A DNA stretch of 64,000 nucleotides, from contig NZ_WOTN01000003.1 in assembly GCF_010993745.1 (NCBI RefSeq), positions 1,426,001 through 1,490,000 of the forward strand, written 5' to 3'. The notes beneath the pieces are model-generated. The model ran no database searches. It saw only the letters and a program-made list of their open reading frames with translations, and was not told the DNA's origin. Numbering within the stretch: position 1 is the stretch's first letter; each line of letters starts with the position of its first letter. Positions 17,286 to 25,906 of this stretch are shown piece after piece. Position numbers and translations under genes: made by a program. This DNA comes from Fodinicola acaciae. GTDB lineage: Bacteria; Actinomycetota; Actinomycetes; Mycobacteriales; HKI-0501.

Positions 17286-17672
17286 TCAGATCTCCAGTTC
17301 GCGCGCGACCGCGTGTACGACCTCGGCGATCGTCTTGGAGGTCTTCTTGTCCGGATAGCGGCCGCGCCGCAGGTCCGGCTGGACCTTGGCCTCCAGCAGC
17401 TTGATCATGTCCTCGACCATGCCGTGCAGCTCGTCGGCCGGCCGGCGGTTGGCGGCGGCCAGCGACGGCGCCTGCGCCAGGATGCGCACCGACAGCGCCT
17501 GCTCGCCGCGGCGGCCCTCGGCCACCCCGAACTCGACCCGCGTGCCGGGTTTCAGCTCCGTCGTCCCCGCCGGCAACGCACCTTTGTGCACGAAGACGTC
17601 GCCGCCGTCGTCGCGGGAGAGGAAGCCGAATCCCTTCTCCGCGTCAAACCACTTCACCCTGCCGGTGGGCAC
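17286..17672 (-). CDS. cspB: Cold-shock domain protein with C-terminal extension (CspB-like)
   Basis: 128 residues from GTG 17672 with GAGG 6 bases upstream; the longer open frame adds a non-homologous leader. Residues 1-65 are a cold-shock domain with both RNA-binding motifs, KGFGFLSRD (RNP1) and DVFVHKGAL (RNP2), that bind single-stranded RNA or DNA. A second region of about 60 residues ([37 protein letters not shown]) is the extension seen in the longer actinobacterial CspB type. Probable role: RNA chaperone in the cytoplasm. Followed by repeat A copy 5. Confidence 0.88.
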   Translation of the reverse strand: MPTGRVKWFDAEKGFGFLSRDDGGDVFVHKGALPAGTTELKPGTRVEFGVAEGRRGEQALSVRILAQAPSLAAANRRPADELHGMVEDMIKLLEAKVQPDLRRGRYPDKKTSKTIAEVVHAVARELEI

Positions 17673-17864
17673 CGCTACCTCGCTGACCTCGGGTCGCCTT
17701 GGACCCCGAAACTGCCGATGGACACACAATGGACACACAATGGGCACCCGGATGGGCACCCGGCCTACCAGGCTAGCGGTGCGAGCCGGCAGAGCAAGCA
17801 AGTAACCACCGTCCAACCGTGCAGTAATCTCCGGCGCCCGACCGGTTTTGCGGCGAAAAGCCCG

Positions 17865-18578
17865 CTATCCGACAGATGCCGTCACGACACGCACCGGCGG
17901 ATGCAGCTGCCACCGCAGCCTCGACCGCCGTACGCTTCGCGCACCTGAGCGGCGGAGCACGTCGGCGTAATGCGCGGTGCCGCGGAAGTCCATGATCACC
18001 ACGCGGCCGCCGGGTTTGAGCACGCGGACGATCTCGGCGACGGCCCGCGCCTGGTCGCCGGCCGGCAGGTTGTGGATGGCGAAACTGGCGACCACGACGT
18101 CGAACTCGCCGTCCTCGCACGGAAGGGCGCGCATGTCCCCGTCGCGTACGTCGATGCGGTCTTCGACACCGGCGATCCGCGCGTTGCTCAGCAGCGCCTC
18201 GGGACCGTTGCCCGACTGGTCCTGCTGCCGCCAGATGTCCACGCCGACGGCCCGGCCGCGCGGCAGCCGCTTGGCGACCTGTACGAGTACGGCGCCACGG
18301 CCCGGACCGACCTCCAGGACCCGCTCGTCACCGCGCAACCCCAGCCGGTCCAGCTCGCGAGCCCAGAACCGCCGCTTGCCGGCCAGACTGCTGTGCAGCA
18401 TCCAGCCGAGCTGCACCCAGCAGTCCACCATGTAGATCCCCAGCAACGTGACCACGACCACGCGCAGCCAACCGTCCAGCAGCGCGTACGCCACCACGAC
18501 CAAAACCGTCACAGCCGCGCCGAGCAGCGCGAACGCGCGCACCACGCCAGGTGCGTCGATGCCATATCTCTCTCGCAT
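17865..18578 (-). CDS. Membrane-anchored class I SAM-dependent methyltransferase
   Basis: 237 residues. Two hydrophobic N-terminal segments (about residues 13-55) anchor a Rossmann methyltransferase with motif I VLEVGPGRG, an acidic end of strand 2 (GVDIW), DGDMRALPCEDGEFDVVV and LKPGGRVVIMDF. Substrate unknown; the layout resembles ubiquinone/menaquinone-type or small-molecule methyltransferases. ATG at 18578 lies one base after an operator-like palindrome, so the transcript may be leaderless or nearly so. Divergent from, and probably repressed by, the TetR gene at 18638. Confidence 0.85.
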   Translation of the reverse strand: MRERYGIDAPGVVRAFALLGAAVTVLVVVAYALLDGWLRVVVVTLLGIYMVDCWVQLGWMLHSSLAGKRRFWARELDRLGLRGDERVLEVGPGRGAVLVQVAKRLPRGRAVGVDIWRQQDQSGNGPEALLSNARIAGVEDRIDVRDGDMRALPCEDGEFDVVVASFAIHNLPAGDQARAVAEIVRVLKPGGRVVIMDFRGTAHYADVLRRSGARSVRRSRLRWQLHPPVRVVTASVG

Positions 18579-18579
18579 T

Positions 18580-18615
18580 TTTACACTGTAAAGCTAGTGG
18601 CTTTACGCTGTAAAG
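18580..18615. promoter_or_regulatory. Two TetR-type operator palindromes
   Basis: TTTACACTGTAAA (18580-18592) and CTTTACGCTGTAAAG (18601-18615) are near-identical palindromes in the short divergent region between the methyltransferase and TetR genes. Their position overlaps where both promoters must lie. Confidence 0.8.
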
Positions 18616-18637
18616 CCCGTTCGCGTACGCTGGCGCC

Positions 18638-19243
18638 ATGCGCGGCGAGCTCAGCCAGGAGGCGATCGTCAAGGCAGCTCTCGAGCTGGTCGACAAGGAC
18701 GGCCTGGCGGCGCTGTCGATGCGACGGCTCGGCGCGGCGCTCGGCGTACAGGGGATGGCGATCTATCACCATTTCGCCAGCAAGGAGGCGGTGCTGGATG
18801 CGACCGCGGCGAGTGTCTCGCCGGCGCCGCCGGCGCCCACCGGCGACTGGCGGGTGGACCTGCGCGCGCTGAGCCACCAGTTCCGCGACGCGCTCAACGC
18901 GCATCCGGCGCTGCTGCCGCATCTGCTCACCCGGCCGGTGCACGCCTACCAGATGGCCGCGCTGCGCGAGGCACAGTACGCGGCGCTGCGGCGGGCCGGC
19001 CTGGACGGATCGGTGCTGCTGGACGCGCACCGCACCTGGGGGTCATACCTGCTCGGCTACCTGGTGGTCGAGCAGCTGGGCCGCAGCGGCGGGTTCAGCG
19101 ACGCCGACTGGCGGCCGCCGATCCGCGGCGAGTTTCCGATCAGCGCCGAGGTCGACGCGTACCAGGCCGTCCGCGACTGGGACGAGCAGTTCGACATCGG
19201 CCTGGAGATGATCTTCGACGGCATCGCCGGCCTGAAGCCCTGA
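18638..19243 (+). CDS. TetR/AcrR-family transcriptional repressor
   Basis: 201 residues. The N-terminal helix-turn-helix is clear: SQEAIVKAALELVDKDGLAALSMRRLGAALGVQGMAIYHHFASKEAVLD. The C-terminal ligand domain (RDALNAHPALLPHLLTRPV..., about residues 75-195) is of the TetR_C tetracycline-repressor-like class. It probably represses itself and the divergent methyltransferase through the two palindromes at 18580-18615. A bidirectional terminator follows the stop immediately. Confidence 0.9.
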   Translation: MRGELSQEAIVKAALELVDKDGLAALSMRRLGAALGVQGMAIYHHFASKEAVLDATAASVSPAPPAPTGDWRVDLRALSHQFRDALNAHPALLPHLLTRPVHAYQMAALREAQYAALRRAGLDGSVLLDAHRTWGSYLLGYLVVEQLGRSGGFSDADWRPPIRGEFPISAEVDAYQAVRDWDEQFDIGLEMIFDGIAGLKP

Positions 19244-19246
19244 CGT

Positions 19247-19303
19247 CGCCGCAACGACTCGTTGCCGGCACCTGGCGCCGGTGACGAGTCGTTGCGGCGT
19301 TTT
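19247..19303. terminator. Bidirectional hairpin terminator
   Basis: Arms 19247-19262 (CGCCGCAACGACTCGT) and 19284-19299 are exact reverse complements, followed by TTTT. It lies between the convergent TetR and acyl-CoA synthetase genes. Confidence 0.85.
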
Positions 19304-19308
19304 CGCGC

Positions 19309-20949
19309 TCAGGCGTGCTTGGCGGCGGCCGCGGACTCCAGGCCGAGCTCCTTGATCGACACCTCGCGCATCTCGACCTTGCGGACCTTGCCGCTGACCG
19401 TCATCGGGAAGTCGTCGACCAGTCGTACGTACCGCGGGATCTTGTAGTGCGCGAGCTTGCCGGTGCAGTACGCGCGCAGGCTCTCGGCGGTCAGCGTCTC
19501 GGCGCCGGACCGCAGCTTGACCCAGGCCATCAGCTCCTCGCCGTACTTCTCGTCCGGCACGCCGATCACCTGCACGTCGACCACGTCCGGGTGGCCGTAG
19601 AGGAACTCCTCGATCTCGCGCGGATAGATGTTCTCGCCACCGCGGATCACCATGTCCTTCGACCGGCCGACGATGTTGAGATAGCCGTTGGCGTCCATGG
19701 TCGCGAGGTCACCGGTGTGCATCCAGCGCGCCCTGTCGATCGCCTCGGCGGTCTTCTCCGGCTCGTTCCAGTAGCCGAGCATCACCGAGTATCCGCGCGT
19801 ACACAGCTCACCGGTCTGGCCGCGCGGCACCGTCAGGCCGCTCTCCGGGTCGACGACCTTGACCTCGACGTGGGGATGTACGGCGCCGACGGTCGACACC
19901 CGCCGCTCGATGTCGTCGTTGGCACCGGTCTGCGTGGACACTGGCGAGGTCTCGGTCATGCCATAGCAGATCGTCACCTCGTTCATCCCCATGTCGCTGA
20001 TGACCCGCTTCATCACCTCGACCGGGCACGGCGAGCCGGCCATGATTCCGGTACGCAGGCTGGAAAGGTCGTACGAGGCGAAATCCGGCAACCCCAGCTC
20101 GGCGATGAACATCGTTGGTACGCCGTACAAAGACGTGCACTTCTCGTCCTGCACGGCCTTCAGCGTGGCGGCCGGGTCGAAGCCGGGCGCCGGCAGCACC
20201 ATGCACGCGCCATGGCTGGTGGCGGCGAGATTTCCCATTGTCATGCCGAAGCAGTGATAGTACGGGACCGGGATGCAGATCCGGTCCTGCTCGGTGTAGC
20301 GGCAGCCCTCACCGACGAAATAGCCGTTGTTGAGAATGTTGTGGTGGGAAAGCGTGGCACCCTTGGGAAAACCGGTGGTGCCGGAGGTGTACTGGATGTT
20401 GATCGGGTCGTCGCACGACAGGCTCGCCTGCGCCGCGGCGAGCCGCTCCTGGTCCGGCTCGCTCGGCAGCGCGTTCCACTCGGTGGAGCCGAGGAGCACG
20501 ACCTGGCGCAGGTCCGGACAGTTGTCGCGGACCTCCTCGATCATGCCGGCGTAGTCGCTGGTCTTGAACTTCGGCGCGGCGACCAGCATCGTGATGCCGG
20601 CCTGCTTCAGCACGTACGCGAGCTCGTACGTCCGGTAGGCCGGGTTGATGTTGACCATGATCGCGCCGATCTTCGCCGTCGCGTACTGCACGAACGCCCA
20701 CTCGGCGCAGTTCGGCGCCCAGATGCCGACCCGGTCGCCCTTGCCGATGCCGGCGTCCAGCAAGCCGATCGCGAGCCGGTCGACGGTGTCGACGAACTGC
20801 GCGTACGTCCATCTCTGCCCCGCCGCGCAGTCGACCAGTGCCTCGCGGTCGGGGAACCGCTCGGCGGTGCGGTCGAGGTTGTCGCCGATGGTGTCGCCGA
20901 GCAGCGGGATCGTCGAGATCCCGGACGAGTACGACGGTTGGCTTGGCAC
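19309..20949 (-). CDS. Acyl-CoA synthetase (AMP-forming), FadD type
   Basis: 546 residues from GTG 20949, preceded by GGGGGTGG; homologues start at the same point (PSQPSYSS...[14 protein letters not shown]). All adenylate-forming motifs are present: [11 protein letters not shown] (P-loop), [34 protein letters not shown], and the catalytic lysine in MTVSGKVRK. It activates a fatty or other carboxylic acid to the acyl-CoA through an acyl-AMP. It matches the medium/long-chain FadD group; chain length cannot be judged. Upstream lie repeat B2 and repeat A copy 6. Confidence 0.92.
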   Translation of the reverse strand: MPSQPSYSSGISTIPLLGDTIGDNLDRTAERFPDREALVDCAAGQRWTYAQFVDTVDRLAIGLLDAGIGKGDRVGIWAPNCAEWAFVQYATAKIGAIMVNINPAYRTYELAYVLKQAGITMLVAAPKFKTSDYAGMIEEVRDNCPDLRQVVLLGSTEWNALPSEPDQERLAAAQASLSCDDPINIQYTSGTTGFPKGATLSHHNILNNGYFVGEGCRYTEQDRICIPVPYYHCFGMTMGNLAATSHGACMVLPAPGFDPAATLKAVQDEKCTSLYGVPTMFIAELGLPDFASYDLSSLRTGIMAGSPCPVEVMKRVISDMGMNEVTICYGMTETSPVSTQTGANDDIERRVSTVGAVHPHVEVKVVDPESGLTVPRGQTGELCTRGYSVMLGYWNEPEKTAEAIDRARWMHTGDLATMDANGYLNIVGRSKDMVIRGGENIYPREIEEFLYGHPDVVDVQVIGVPDEKYGEELMAWVKLRSGAETLTAESLRAYCTGKLAHYKIPRYVRLVDDFPMTVSGKVRKVEMREVSIKELGLESAAAAKHA

Positions 20950-21120
20950 TGAGCCACCCCCAGGGTCGGGTGCATGCGATGCCAGCATCATGACGCGCCG
21001 GCCGCCGCCGCGAAACCCGACAACCGAGCAGGTCCAGCCCGTTCCAACCGCCGCCGGTCGGTGGCCGGGGAGCGGCGCTGAGGCTCAGCGGCGCGGGCTC
21101 AGCAGCGCGGGGCCGATGCG

Positions 21121-21167
21121 CGCATGGCCACCATGCTTGCGCTCGACGCACGCATGGTGGCCATGCG
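21121..21167. repeat. Palindromic repeat family B, copy 2
   Basis: Arms 21121-21141 and 21147-21167, with core GCATGGCCACCATGC, match 20 of 21 positions. Located between the acyl-CoA synthetase start and the yidD end. Confidence 0.85.
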
Positions 21168-21209
21168 TGCGCCAAGCAGGTGGGGGCTGGCGCGACCCGG
21201 GCGGCGCGA

Positions 21210-21327
21210 CCAAGATCGACTTTCTATGTATGTAAGTAGCCACGCGAACCCACCCCCCGCCCGATCTGGGTGGGGGCCCAGATTGGCACCTGGGTACGAC
21301 AGTTTCGCGCCGTAGCGGGTATTCGGC
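21210..21327 (-). repeat. Dispersed 3'-UTR repeat family A, copy 6
   Basis: On the minus strand it starts at the base after the yidD stop: CGAATACCCGCTACGGCGCG, AAACTGTCGTACCCAGGTGC, then the CCCCCACCC / GGGCGGGGG hairpin and GTTCGCGTGGCTACTTACAT. The copy most complete at both ends. Confidence 0.88.
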
Positions 21328-21738
21328 CTATGGCACCGGGTCGGCGGTGCCGCGAGGCACGTCCCGGTTGCAGCGCCGCAGGCGAGCGGCGGCCAGCTGC
21401 GACCCGGCCTTCAGGCCGTACTTGGACACCGCGCCGGCCGCGTATGCGCTGCACGACGGCACATAGCGGCAACGCGCCGGCAGGTGCGCGCTGACGCCGG
21501 TCTGGTAGCCGCGGATCGCCGCCAGCCCCATCCGCGCCGGCATCGTCGGCCGGGACCGTTCGCGCAGGACCGCCGGCATTCCGAGCAGTGGGATCCAGGC
21601 GATCAGGCAGGAGCCGCAGTCGCAGCCGCCTACGTCACAGCCGTCCGGGACGAAGTCGCAGCCGCAGTCGTCCGGTACGCACGAGTCGAGGTTGTCCTTG
21701 ATCCGGTCGCGCCAGGTCTGGCGCGGCTCCCCCGTCAC
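21328..21738 (-). CDS. yidD: YidD-family membrane-insertion efficiency factor with Cys-rich N-terminus
   Basis: 136 residues. The C-terminal ~75 residues are a YidD domain: IRGYQTGVSAHLPARCRYVPSCSAYAAGAVSKYGL...AAARLRRCNRD. YidD supports insertion of proteins by YidC/SecYEG. The N-terminal ~45 residues are unusual, with many Cys and Asp (DDCGCDF, DVGGCDCGSC). The gene is not in the standard rnpA-yidD-yidC locus, so it may be a second copy. Its start overlaps the stop of the upstream 63-residue gene by 4 bp. Confidence 0.85.
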   Translation of the reverse strand: MTGEPRQTWRDRIKDNLDSCVPDDCGCDFVPDGCDVGGCDCGSCLIAWIPLLGMPAVLRERSRPTMPARMGLAAIRGYQTGVSAHLPARCRYVPSCSAYAAGAVSKYGLKAGSQLAAARLRRCNRDVPRGTADPVP

Positions 21739-21926
21739 GCGTCCGGCAGCGAGGCGTGCTCGTATTCGACCTGGTCAAGCGGCAATGGAAAGCGCATGTC
21801 CTCACCGAACGGCGACGGCGGTCCCTGCCGTACGAACAGCAGCTCGGTCATCGGCAGGTGTCCCGGCTTGGGCGCCTTGCGAGTGGCGACCTCTTTCTTC
21901 GCCGCCTTGCTCTCGTCCAGGGTCAT
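21735..21926 (-). CDS. Small hypothetical protein upstream of yidD
   Basis: 63 residues from ATG 21926 (a GTG directly before it is possible); GGAGG lies upstream. It begins MTLDESKAAKKEVATRKAPK and has no hydrophobic stretch. ATGA-type overlap with yidD indicates co-translation. No family recognised. It is divergent from the Ssl2-like gene at 21986. Confidence 0.6.
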   Translation of the reverse strand: MTLDESKAAKKEVATRKAPKPGHLPMTELLFVRQGPPSPFGEDMRFPLPLDQVEYEHASLPDA

Positions 21927-21985
21927 CACGGGATTCAGCCTCCGCAGTGCTCGTTTCCACCTACGAGCAGGCTAGCGTTGATCCA

Positions 21986-24289
21986 ATGCGCGACGAAAGC
22001 CAGCACCCGAGCCGCCAACGCGGTCTCGCCGACCACCTGCGCGCGCTCGACGACCGCGCGCTGGTCGAGTTGCTGCGTGCGCGTCCCGACCTGGCCACCC
22101 CGCTGCCGCCTGACCTGTCCGTGCTGGCCAGCCGCGTACACGCACGCATGTCGGTGGCCAGGGCGATGGAGCAGGTCGACCGTTTCAGCCTGGAGATCCT
22201 GGACGCGATCCGGCTGTGCGACGCGCCGGCCACCGTCGCCAAGGTCCACGAGCTGGTCGGCGCCGCGGCCAAACCGGAGCGGATCGACGAGGCGATCGGC
22301 CGGCTGCGTACGACCGCGCTCGTCTGGGGACCCGACGAGGCACTGAAGGTCGTCGCCGGTGTGACCGACGTCGCCGGCCCCTACCCCGCCGGTCTCGGCC
22401 GGCCGGCGGCGGAGCTGACTGACGGCGGCAAGGAGCGCAGCCGCGCCGAGCTCGCGGCGCAGATCACCGCCGCTCCGATCGCCGCCACCGACGTGTTGCG
22501 CCGGCTCGCCGACGGCCCGCCGGTCGGTACGGTACGCGGCGCGCGCCGGCCGGCCGTCGCGGGCGACGAGTCTCCGGTGCGCTGGCTGCTCGCCCACGGC
22601 CTGCTGATCCCGATCGGCGAGGACACCGTCGAGCTGCCACGCGAGATCGCGCTGATCCTGCGCGGCTCGTCTCCGCTCGGCGAGCTGCATCCCGACCCGC
22701 CGGTGCCACAGTCGAGGCATTTCAACATCGACGCGGTCGACGACTCCGGCGCCGGTCAGGCGGCCGAGGCGGTACGCCTGGTCGAGGCCGTCCTGGAGGC
22801 GTGTACGACAGAGCCGCCAGCGGTCCTGCGCAGCGGCGGCATCGGCATACGCGAGCTGCGGCGGATCGCCAAGGCCATCGGTGCCACCGACGAGACGACC
22901 GGCGTGCTGCTGGAGATCTGCCACACCGCCGGCCTGCTCGACGCGACCACCGACGCCGACCAGGTGTGGCTGCCGACCGCCGAGTACGACGGCTGGCTGA
23001 CCAGGTCGATGGCGCAGCGCTGGCAGCGGGTCGCCGCCGCCTGGCTGACGATGAACCGGCTGCCGATGCTGATCGGCCTCCGGGACGACCGCGACCGCCT
23101 GATCAACGCGCTCTCGACCGAGGTCGTACGCTCCACGGCCCCGATCGCGCGGATGGACGCACTGCGCGCGGTCGCCGCGCAGCCGGCCGGCGACGCGCCC
23201 GATCCGCAAGGCATCGCCGACTACGTCGCCTGGACGCATCCTCGGCGCGGCGGCAGCGGCCGCGACGACGCGATCCTGGCCGCGCTGGAGGAGGCCGCGC
23301 TGCTCGGCATCACCGGCCGCGGCGCGCTCACCCGGTTCGGCCGTGCGCTGCTGGCCGACCAGCCGGTGACCGACCTGCTTGGCGACCTGCTGCCGACGCC
23401 GCTGGACCACGTGCTCGTCCAGCCAGACCTCACCGTCGTCGCGCCAGGACCGCTCGAGCCGGACCTCTCCGCGACCATGGGCCTGGTCGCCGATGTCGAG
23501 TCGGCCGGCGCGGCGACCGTCTACCGGGTCACCGCCGGCAGCCTGCGGCGAGCGCTGGACGCCGGCTGGTCGGCCGACCGGCTGCACCGGCTCTTCGCGG
23601 AGCGGTCGCGTACGCCGGTGCCGCAGTCGCTCACCTACCTGATCGACGACACCGCACGCCGCCACGGCGGCCTGCGCGCCGGCACGGCCGGTTGCTATCT
23701 GCGCAGCGACGACGCCGCGCTGTTGGCCGGCATCCTGGCCGACCGCGGCAACACGCCACTGCGGCTGCGCCGGATCGCGCCGACCGTGCTGATCAGCCCG
23801 CTCTCGCGCGAGCGCGTGCTGGACGGCCTGCGCGCCGGCGGGTACGTGCCGGTGCCGGAAGACACCGAAGGCGCCGTCGTCATCAGCAAACCGCAGTCAC
23901 GCCGGTCGACGCTGCGGACGCGCTCGATCCGGCCAGGCGCGGATCTGCCGGTGATGGACGACGAACGGCTGGCCGGCATCGTACGCGCGTTGCGCGCGGC
24001 CGACGCCGACGCGCGCCGCAACCGCCGCGCGACGACCATCGACATCACCGAAATGCCGGGCATGACCACGGCCGCGACGCTCGCTGTCCTGCAACGTGCG
24101 GCGCGCCAACGCGGCCGCGTACAACTCGGCTACGTCGACGCGCACGGCGGCGGCGTCCAGCGGATCGTGCGCCCTGTGTCGATCGGCGCCGGCTATCTGC
24201 GCGCCGAGGACGACCGTACGGACGTGCTGCACACCTTCGCCCTGCACCGCATCACCGCAGCCACTCCGCTCGAGCCCGAAGCGGACTGA
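21986..24289 (+). CDS. Helicase-associated (XPB/Ssl2-like) domain protein
   Basis: 767 residues from ATG 21986. There is no Walker motif: this is the non-catalytic 'helicase-associated' family that actinobacteria encode near the XPB-type helicase. N-terminal winged-helix-like segments (LADHLRALDDRALVELLRARPDLATPLPPDLSVLASR) open the protein. LDHVLVQPDLTVVAPGPLEP (about residues 470-490) is the family's hallmark. The C-terminus (VQLGYVDAHGGGVQRIVRPVSIGAGYLRAEDD) resembles a WYL-type sensor. Role in DNA repair or regulation is inferred from the family. Confidence 0.85.
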   Translation: MRDESQHPSRQRGLADHLRALDDRALVELLRARPDLATPLPPDLSVLASRVHARMSVARAMEQVDRFSLEILDAIRLCDAPATVAKVHELVGAAAKPERIDEAIGRLRTTALVWGPDEALKVVAGVTDVAGPYPAGLGRPAAELTDGGKERSRAELAAQITAAPIAATDVLRRLADGPPVGTVRGARRPAVAGDESPVRWLLAHGLLIPIGEDTVELPREIALILRGSSPLGELHPDPPVPQSRHFNIDAVDDSGAGQAAEAVRLVEAVLEACTTEPPAVLRSGGIGIRELRRIAKAIGATDETTGVLLEICHTAGLLDATTDADQVWLPTAEYDGWLTRSMAQRWQRVAAAWLTMNRLPMLIGLRDDRDRLINALSTEVVRSTAPIARMDALRAVAAQPAGDAPDPQGIADYVAWTHPRRGGSGRDDAILAALEEAALLGITGRGALTRFGRALLADQPVTDLLGDLLPTPLDHVLVQPDLTVVAPGPLEPDLSATMGLVADVESAGAATVYRVTAGSLRRALDAGWSADRLHRLFAERSRTPVPQSLTYLIDDTARRHGGLRAGTAGCYLRSDDAALLAGILADRGNTPLRLRRIAPTVLISPLSRERVLDGLRAGGYVPVPEDTEGAVVISKPQSRRSTLRTRSIRPGADLPVMDDERLAGIVRALRAADADARRNRRATTIDITEMPGMTTAATLAVLQRAARQRGRVQLGYVDAHGGGVQRIVRPVSIGAGYLRAEDDRTDVLHTFALHRITAATPLEPEAD

Positions 24290-24517
24290 AAATCAGACCG
24301 TCCCAGCCGACAGGCGCGAACGGATCCGGCAACGATCGGTGAGCCAGAACAGCGGCTCGTCCGCGCCATTCCGTGCGCCACGAGGAAATCGCTCTGTTTC
24401 GGCAGCGCGAACCTGGCGCCAGCGATTGTCTGACCGTCACGCCGGTCGAGTGGAATCGTCCGTGACTCTGCCGACTACGCCAAGCCGGAGCGACAGGGTG
24501 TCCGCGAGCGACCACGG

Positions 24518-25204
24518 CTATGGCTGGGATTTTCTGGCGATCGTCACGCAGCAGCGGCCGGGGCCGGCGTCGAGGCGGGTTTCCAGCTCGTCATGCCCGA
24601 GTGCGTCGACCAGCGCCGACACGTACGCCTTGTTCATGCCGCAGATCAGCTCGGTGTGCGCCGCCGCGAGCGCGTGGAACGGACAGTTCAGCAACACGAT
24701 CCGGTCGCCGTCGCGCCGCGGTTCGAAGCCGTTTTCGCTCAGCGCCTCGAAAGCCGAACCGATCGCACCGCGCCGGCCGGTCTTCGCGTCAGCACCGGCC
24801 TGCGCACCATGTGTGGCCGCGGCGTCGTGCAGCGATTCCAGGATCGGCCGGCCGGTCGCGGCGGAGTCGGCGATCGCGTCGGCCATCAGCAGGCCGGCCT
24901 GCTCGTACGACCGGCTCGGCAGCGACACCGCGATCTCGCGGCCGGACCGCCGGTAGAGCTTGGCCGGCCGGCCGGCGCCGGGGCCGCTGCGGCCACCCAT
25001 CCGCGCGTAGTCGGACTCCAGCAAACCCTCGGCCTCCAGCCGGTCGAGGTGGAACTTGGCCTGATGCCGTGCGATTCCGACGGCGTCGGCCGCCTGGTCG
25101 CGGCTGACCGCGGCCGGTTGCGCGCAGACATACAGATAGAGCTCGCGGCGCATCGGCTCGGCCAAGGTGCCGATGCCGGCCACGTTCCGCTCGAACTCGC
25201 CCAT
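24518..25204 (-). CDS. HTH transcriptional regulator with C-terminal Cys/His sensor domain
   Basis: 228 residues from ATG 25204. The N-terminal winged helix is ArsR/MarR-like: PAAVSRDQAADAVGIARHQAKFHLDRLEAEGLL. The C-terminal part has a group of possible metal or cluster ligands, LLNCPFHALAAAHTELICGMNK and PGRCCVTIARK, as in regulators carrying an Fe-S or metal sensor domain. It is divergent from folE with an inverted repeat between them, so it may control folE and itself. The signal is unknown. Confidence 0.78.
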   Translation of the reverse strand: MGEFERNVAGIGTLAEPMRRELYLYVCAQPAAVSRDQAADAVGIARHQAKFHLDRLEAEGLLESDYARMGGRSGPGAGRPAKLYRRSGREIAVSLPSRSYEQAGLLMADAIADSAATGRPILESLHDAAATHGAQAGADAKTGRRGAIGSAFEALSENGFEPRRDGDRIVLLNCPFHALAAAHTELICGMNKAYVSALVDALGHDELETRLDAGPGRCCVTIARKSQP

Positions 25205-25252
25205 CGTGACCCTTCTTACCGACGGACTCCTTGACGATACGCACAGGCCGTA

Positions 25253-25280
25253 TCTAACGTACAGAATAACATCCGTTAGA
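25253..25280. promoter_or_regulatory. Inverted repeat between the regulator and folE
   Basis: TCTAACG (25253-25259) and CGTTAGA (25274-25280) are exact reverse complements separated by 14 bases in the divergent promoter region. A likely binding site of the HTH regulator at 24518; inferred from position only. Confidence 0.5.
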
Positions 25281-25292
25281 ACGGGAGTGGCG

Positions 25293-25319
25293 ATGCGACC
25301 GACCGGCGACGCGCGATGA
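25293..25319 (+). CDS. Possible 8-residue leader peptide of folE
   Basis: ATG 25293, preceded by GGGAGTGG, encodes MRPTGDAR and stops at TGA 25317-25319, overlapping the folE ATG (ATGA). It could provide translational coupling or attenuation. Such a short frame may also be chance. Confidence 0.35.
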   Translation: MRPTGDAR

Positions 25320-25906
25320 TCGAGACCGTCGACGATCTTGACCTGCAAGTCAGCACGCGGCCGGACCTCGCGGCGGCGACCCGCGCGGCCCGCGATTTCC
25401 TCGCCGCACTCGGAGTTTCCTGCGACAACCCGGGCATGCGCAAGAGCCCGCAGCGGATGGCCGAGGCGTACGCGGCGATGATCACCGCGCGGCCTTTCGA
25501 AATGACGACATTTCCCAACGACGAACGGTATGACGAGCTCGTCGTGGTGAAATCCATTCCGGTGCAGTCGGTCTGCGAGCACCATCTGTTGCCTTTTGTG
25601 GGTCTCGCGCATGTCGGTTATCTGCCCGCCGACCGCATCCTCGGCCTGTCGAAATTCGCCCGCGTGGTGGAGATGTTCGCGCACCGGCCGCAGGTGCAGG
25701 AACGCCTGACACAGCAGATCGCCCGCTGGCTCGATGACCAGCTGGCACCCAAAGGCGTCGGAGTGGTCATCGAGGCCGAGCACATGTGCATGACCCTTCG
25801 CGGCGTACGCGCACCGGGCACGGTCACCCGCACGTCGGCGGTTTTCGGTGTCATCCGCGACATTCCCGAATCCAGAGCGGAATTCTTCAGCGCGGTGGCG
25901 AAGTAG
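25316..25906 (+). CDS. folE: GTP cyclohydrolase I
   Basis: 196 residues. The zinc ligands are visible as Cys87 and His90 in SVCEHHLLPF and Cys158 in AEHMCMTLRGVR. LSKFARVVEMFAHRPQVQERLTQQIA and KGVGVVIEAEHMCM are highly conserved. The enzyme converts GTP to 7,8-dihydroneopterin triphosphate, the first step to folate or pterins. It stands alone, without other folate genes, next to a regulator with a sensor domain, so it may be a second, regulated copy. Its last 20 bases overlap the convergent downstream gene. Confidence 0.93.
   Translation: MIETVDDLDLQVSTRPDLAAATRAARDFLAALGVSCDNPGMRKSPQRMAEAYAAMITARPFEMTTFPNDERYDELVVVKSIPVQSVCEHHLLPFVGLAHVGYLPADRILGLSKFARVVEMFAHRPQVQERLTQQIARWLDDQLAPKGVGVVIEAEHMCMTLRGVRAPGTVTRTSAVFGVIRDIPESRAEFFSAVAK

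Noticed and set aside
22801-24342. 513-codon frame inside the Ssl2-like gene
   Set aside because: Same-strand shadow made of Arg/Ala/Pro; the Ssl2-like frame carries the conserved residues.
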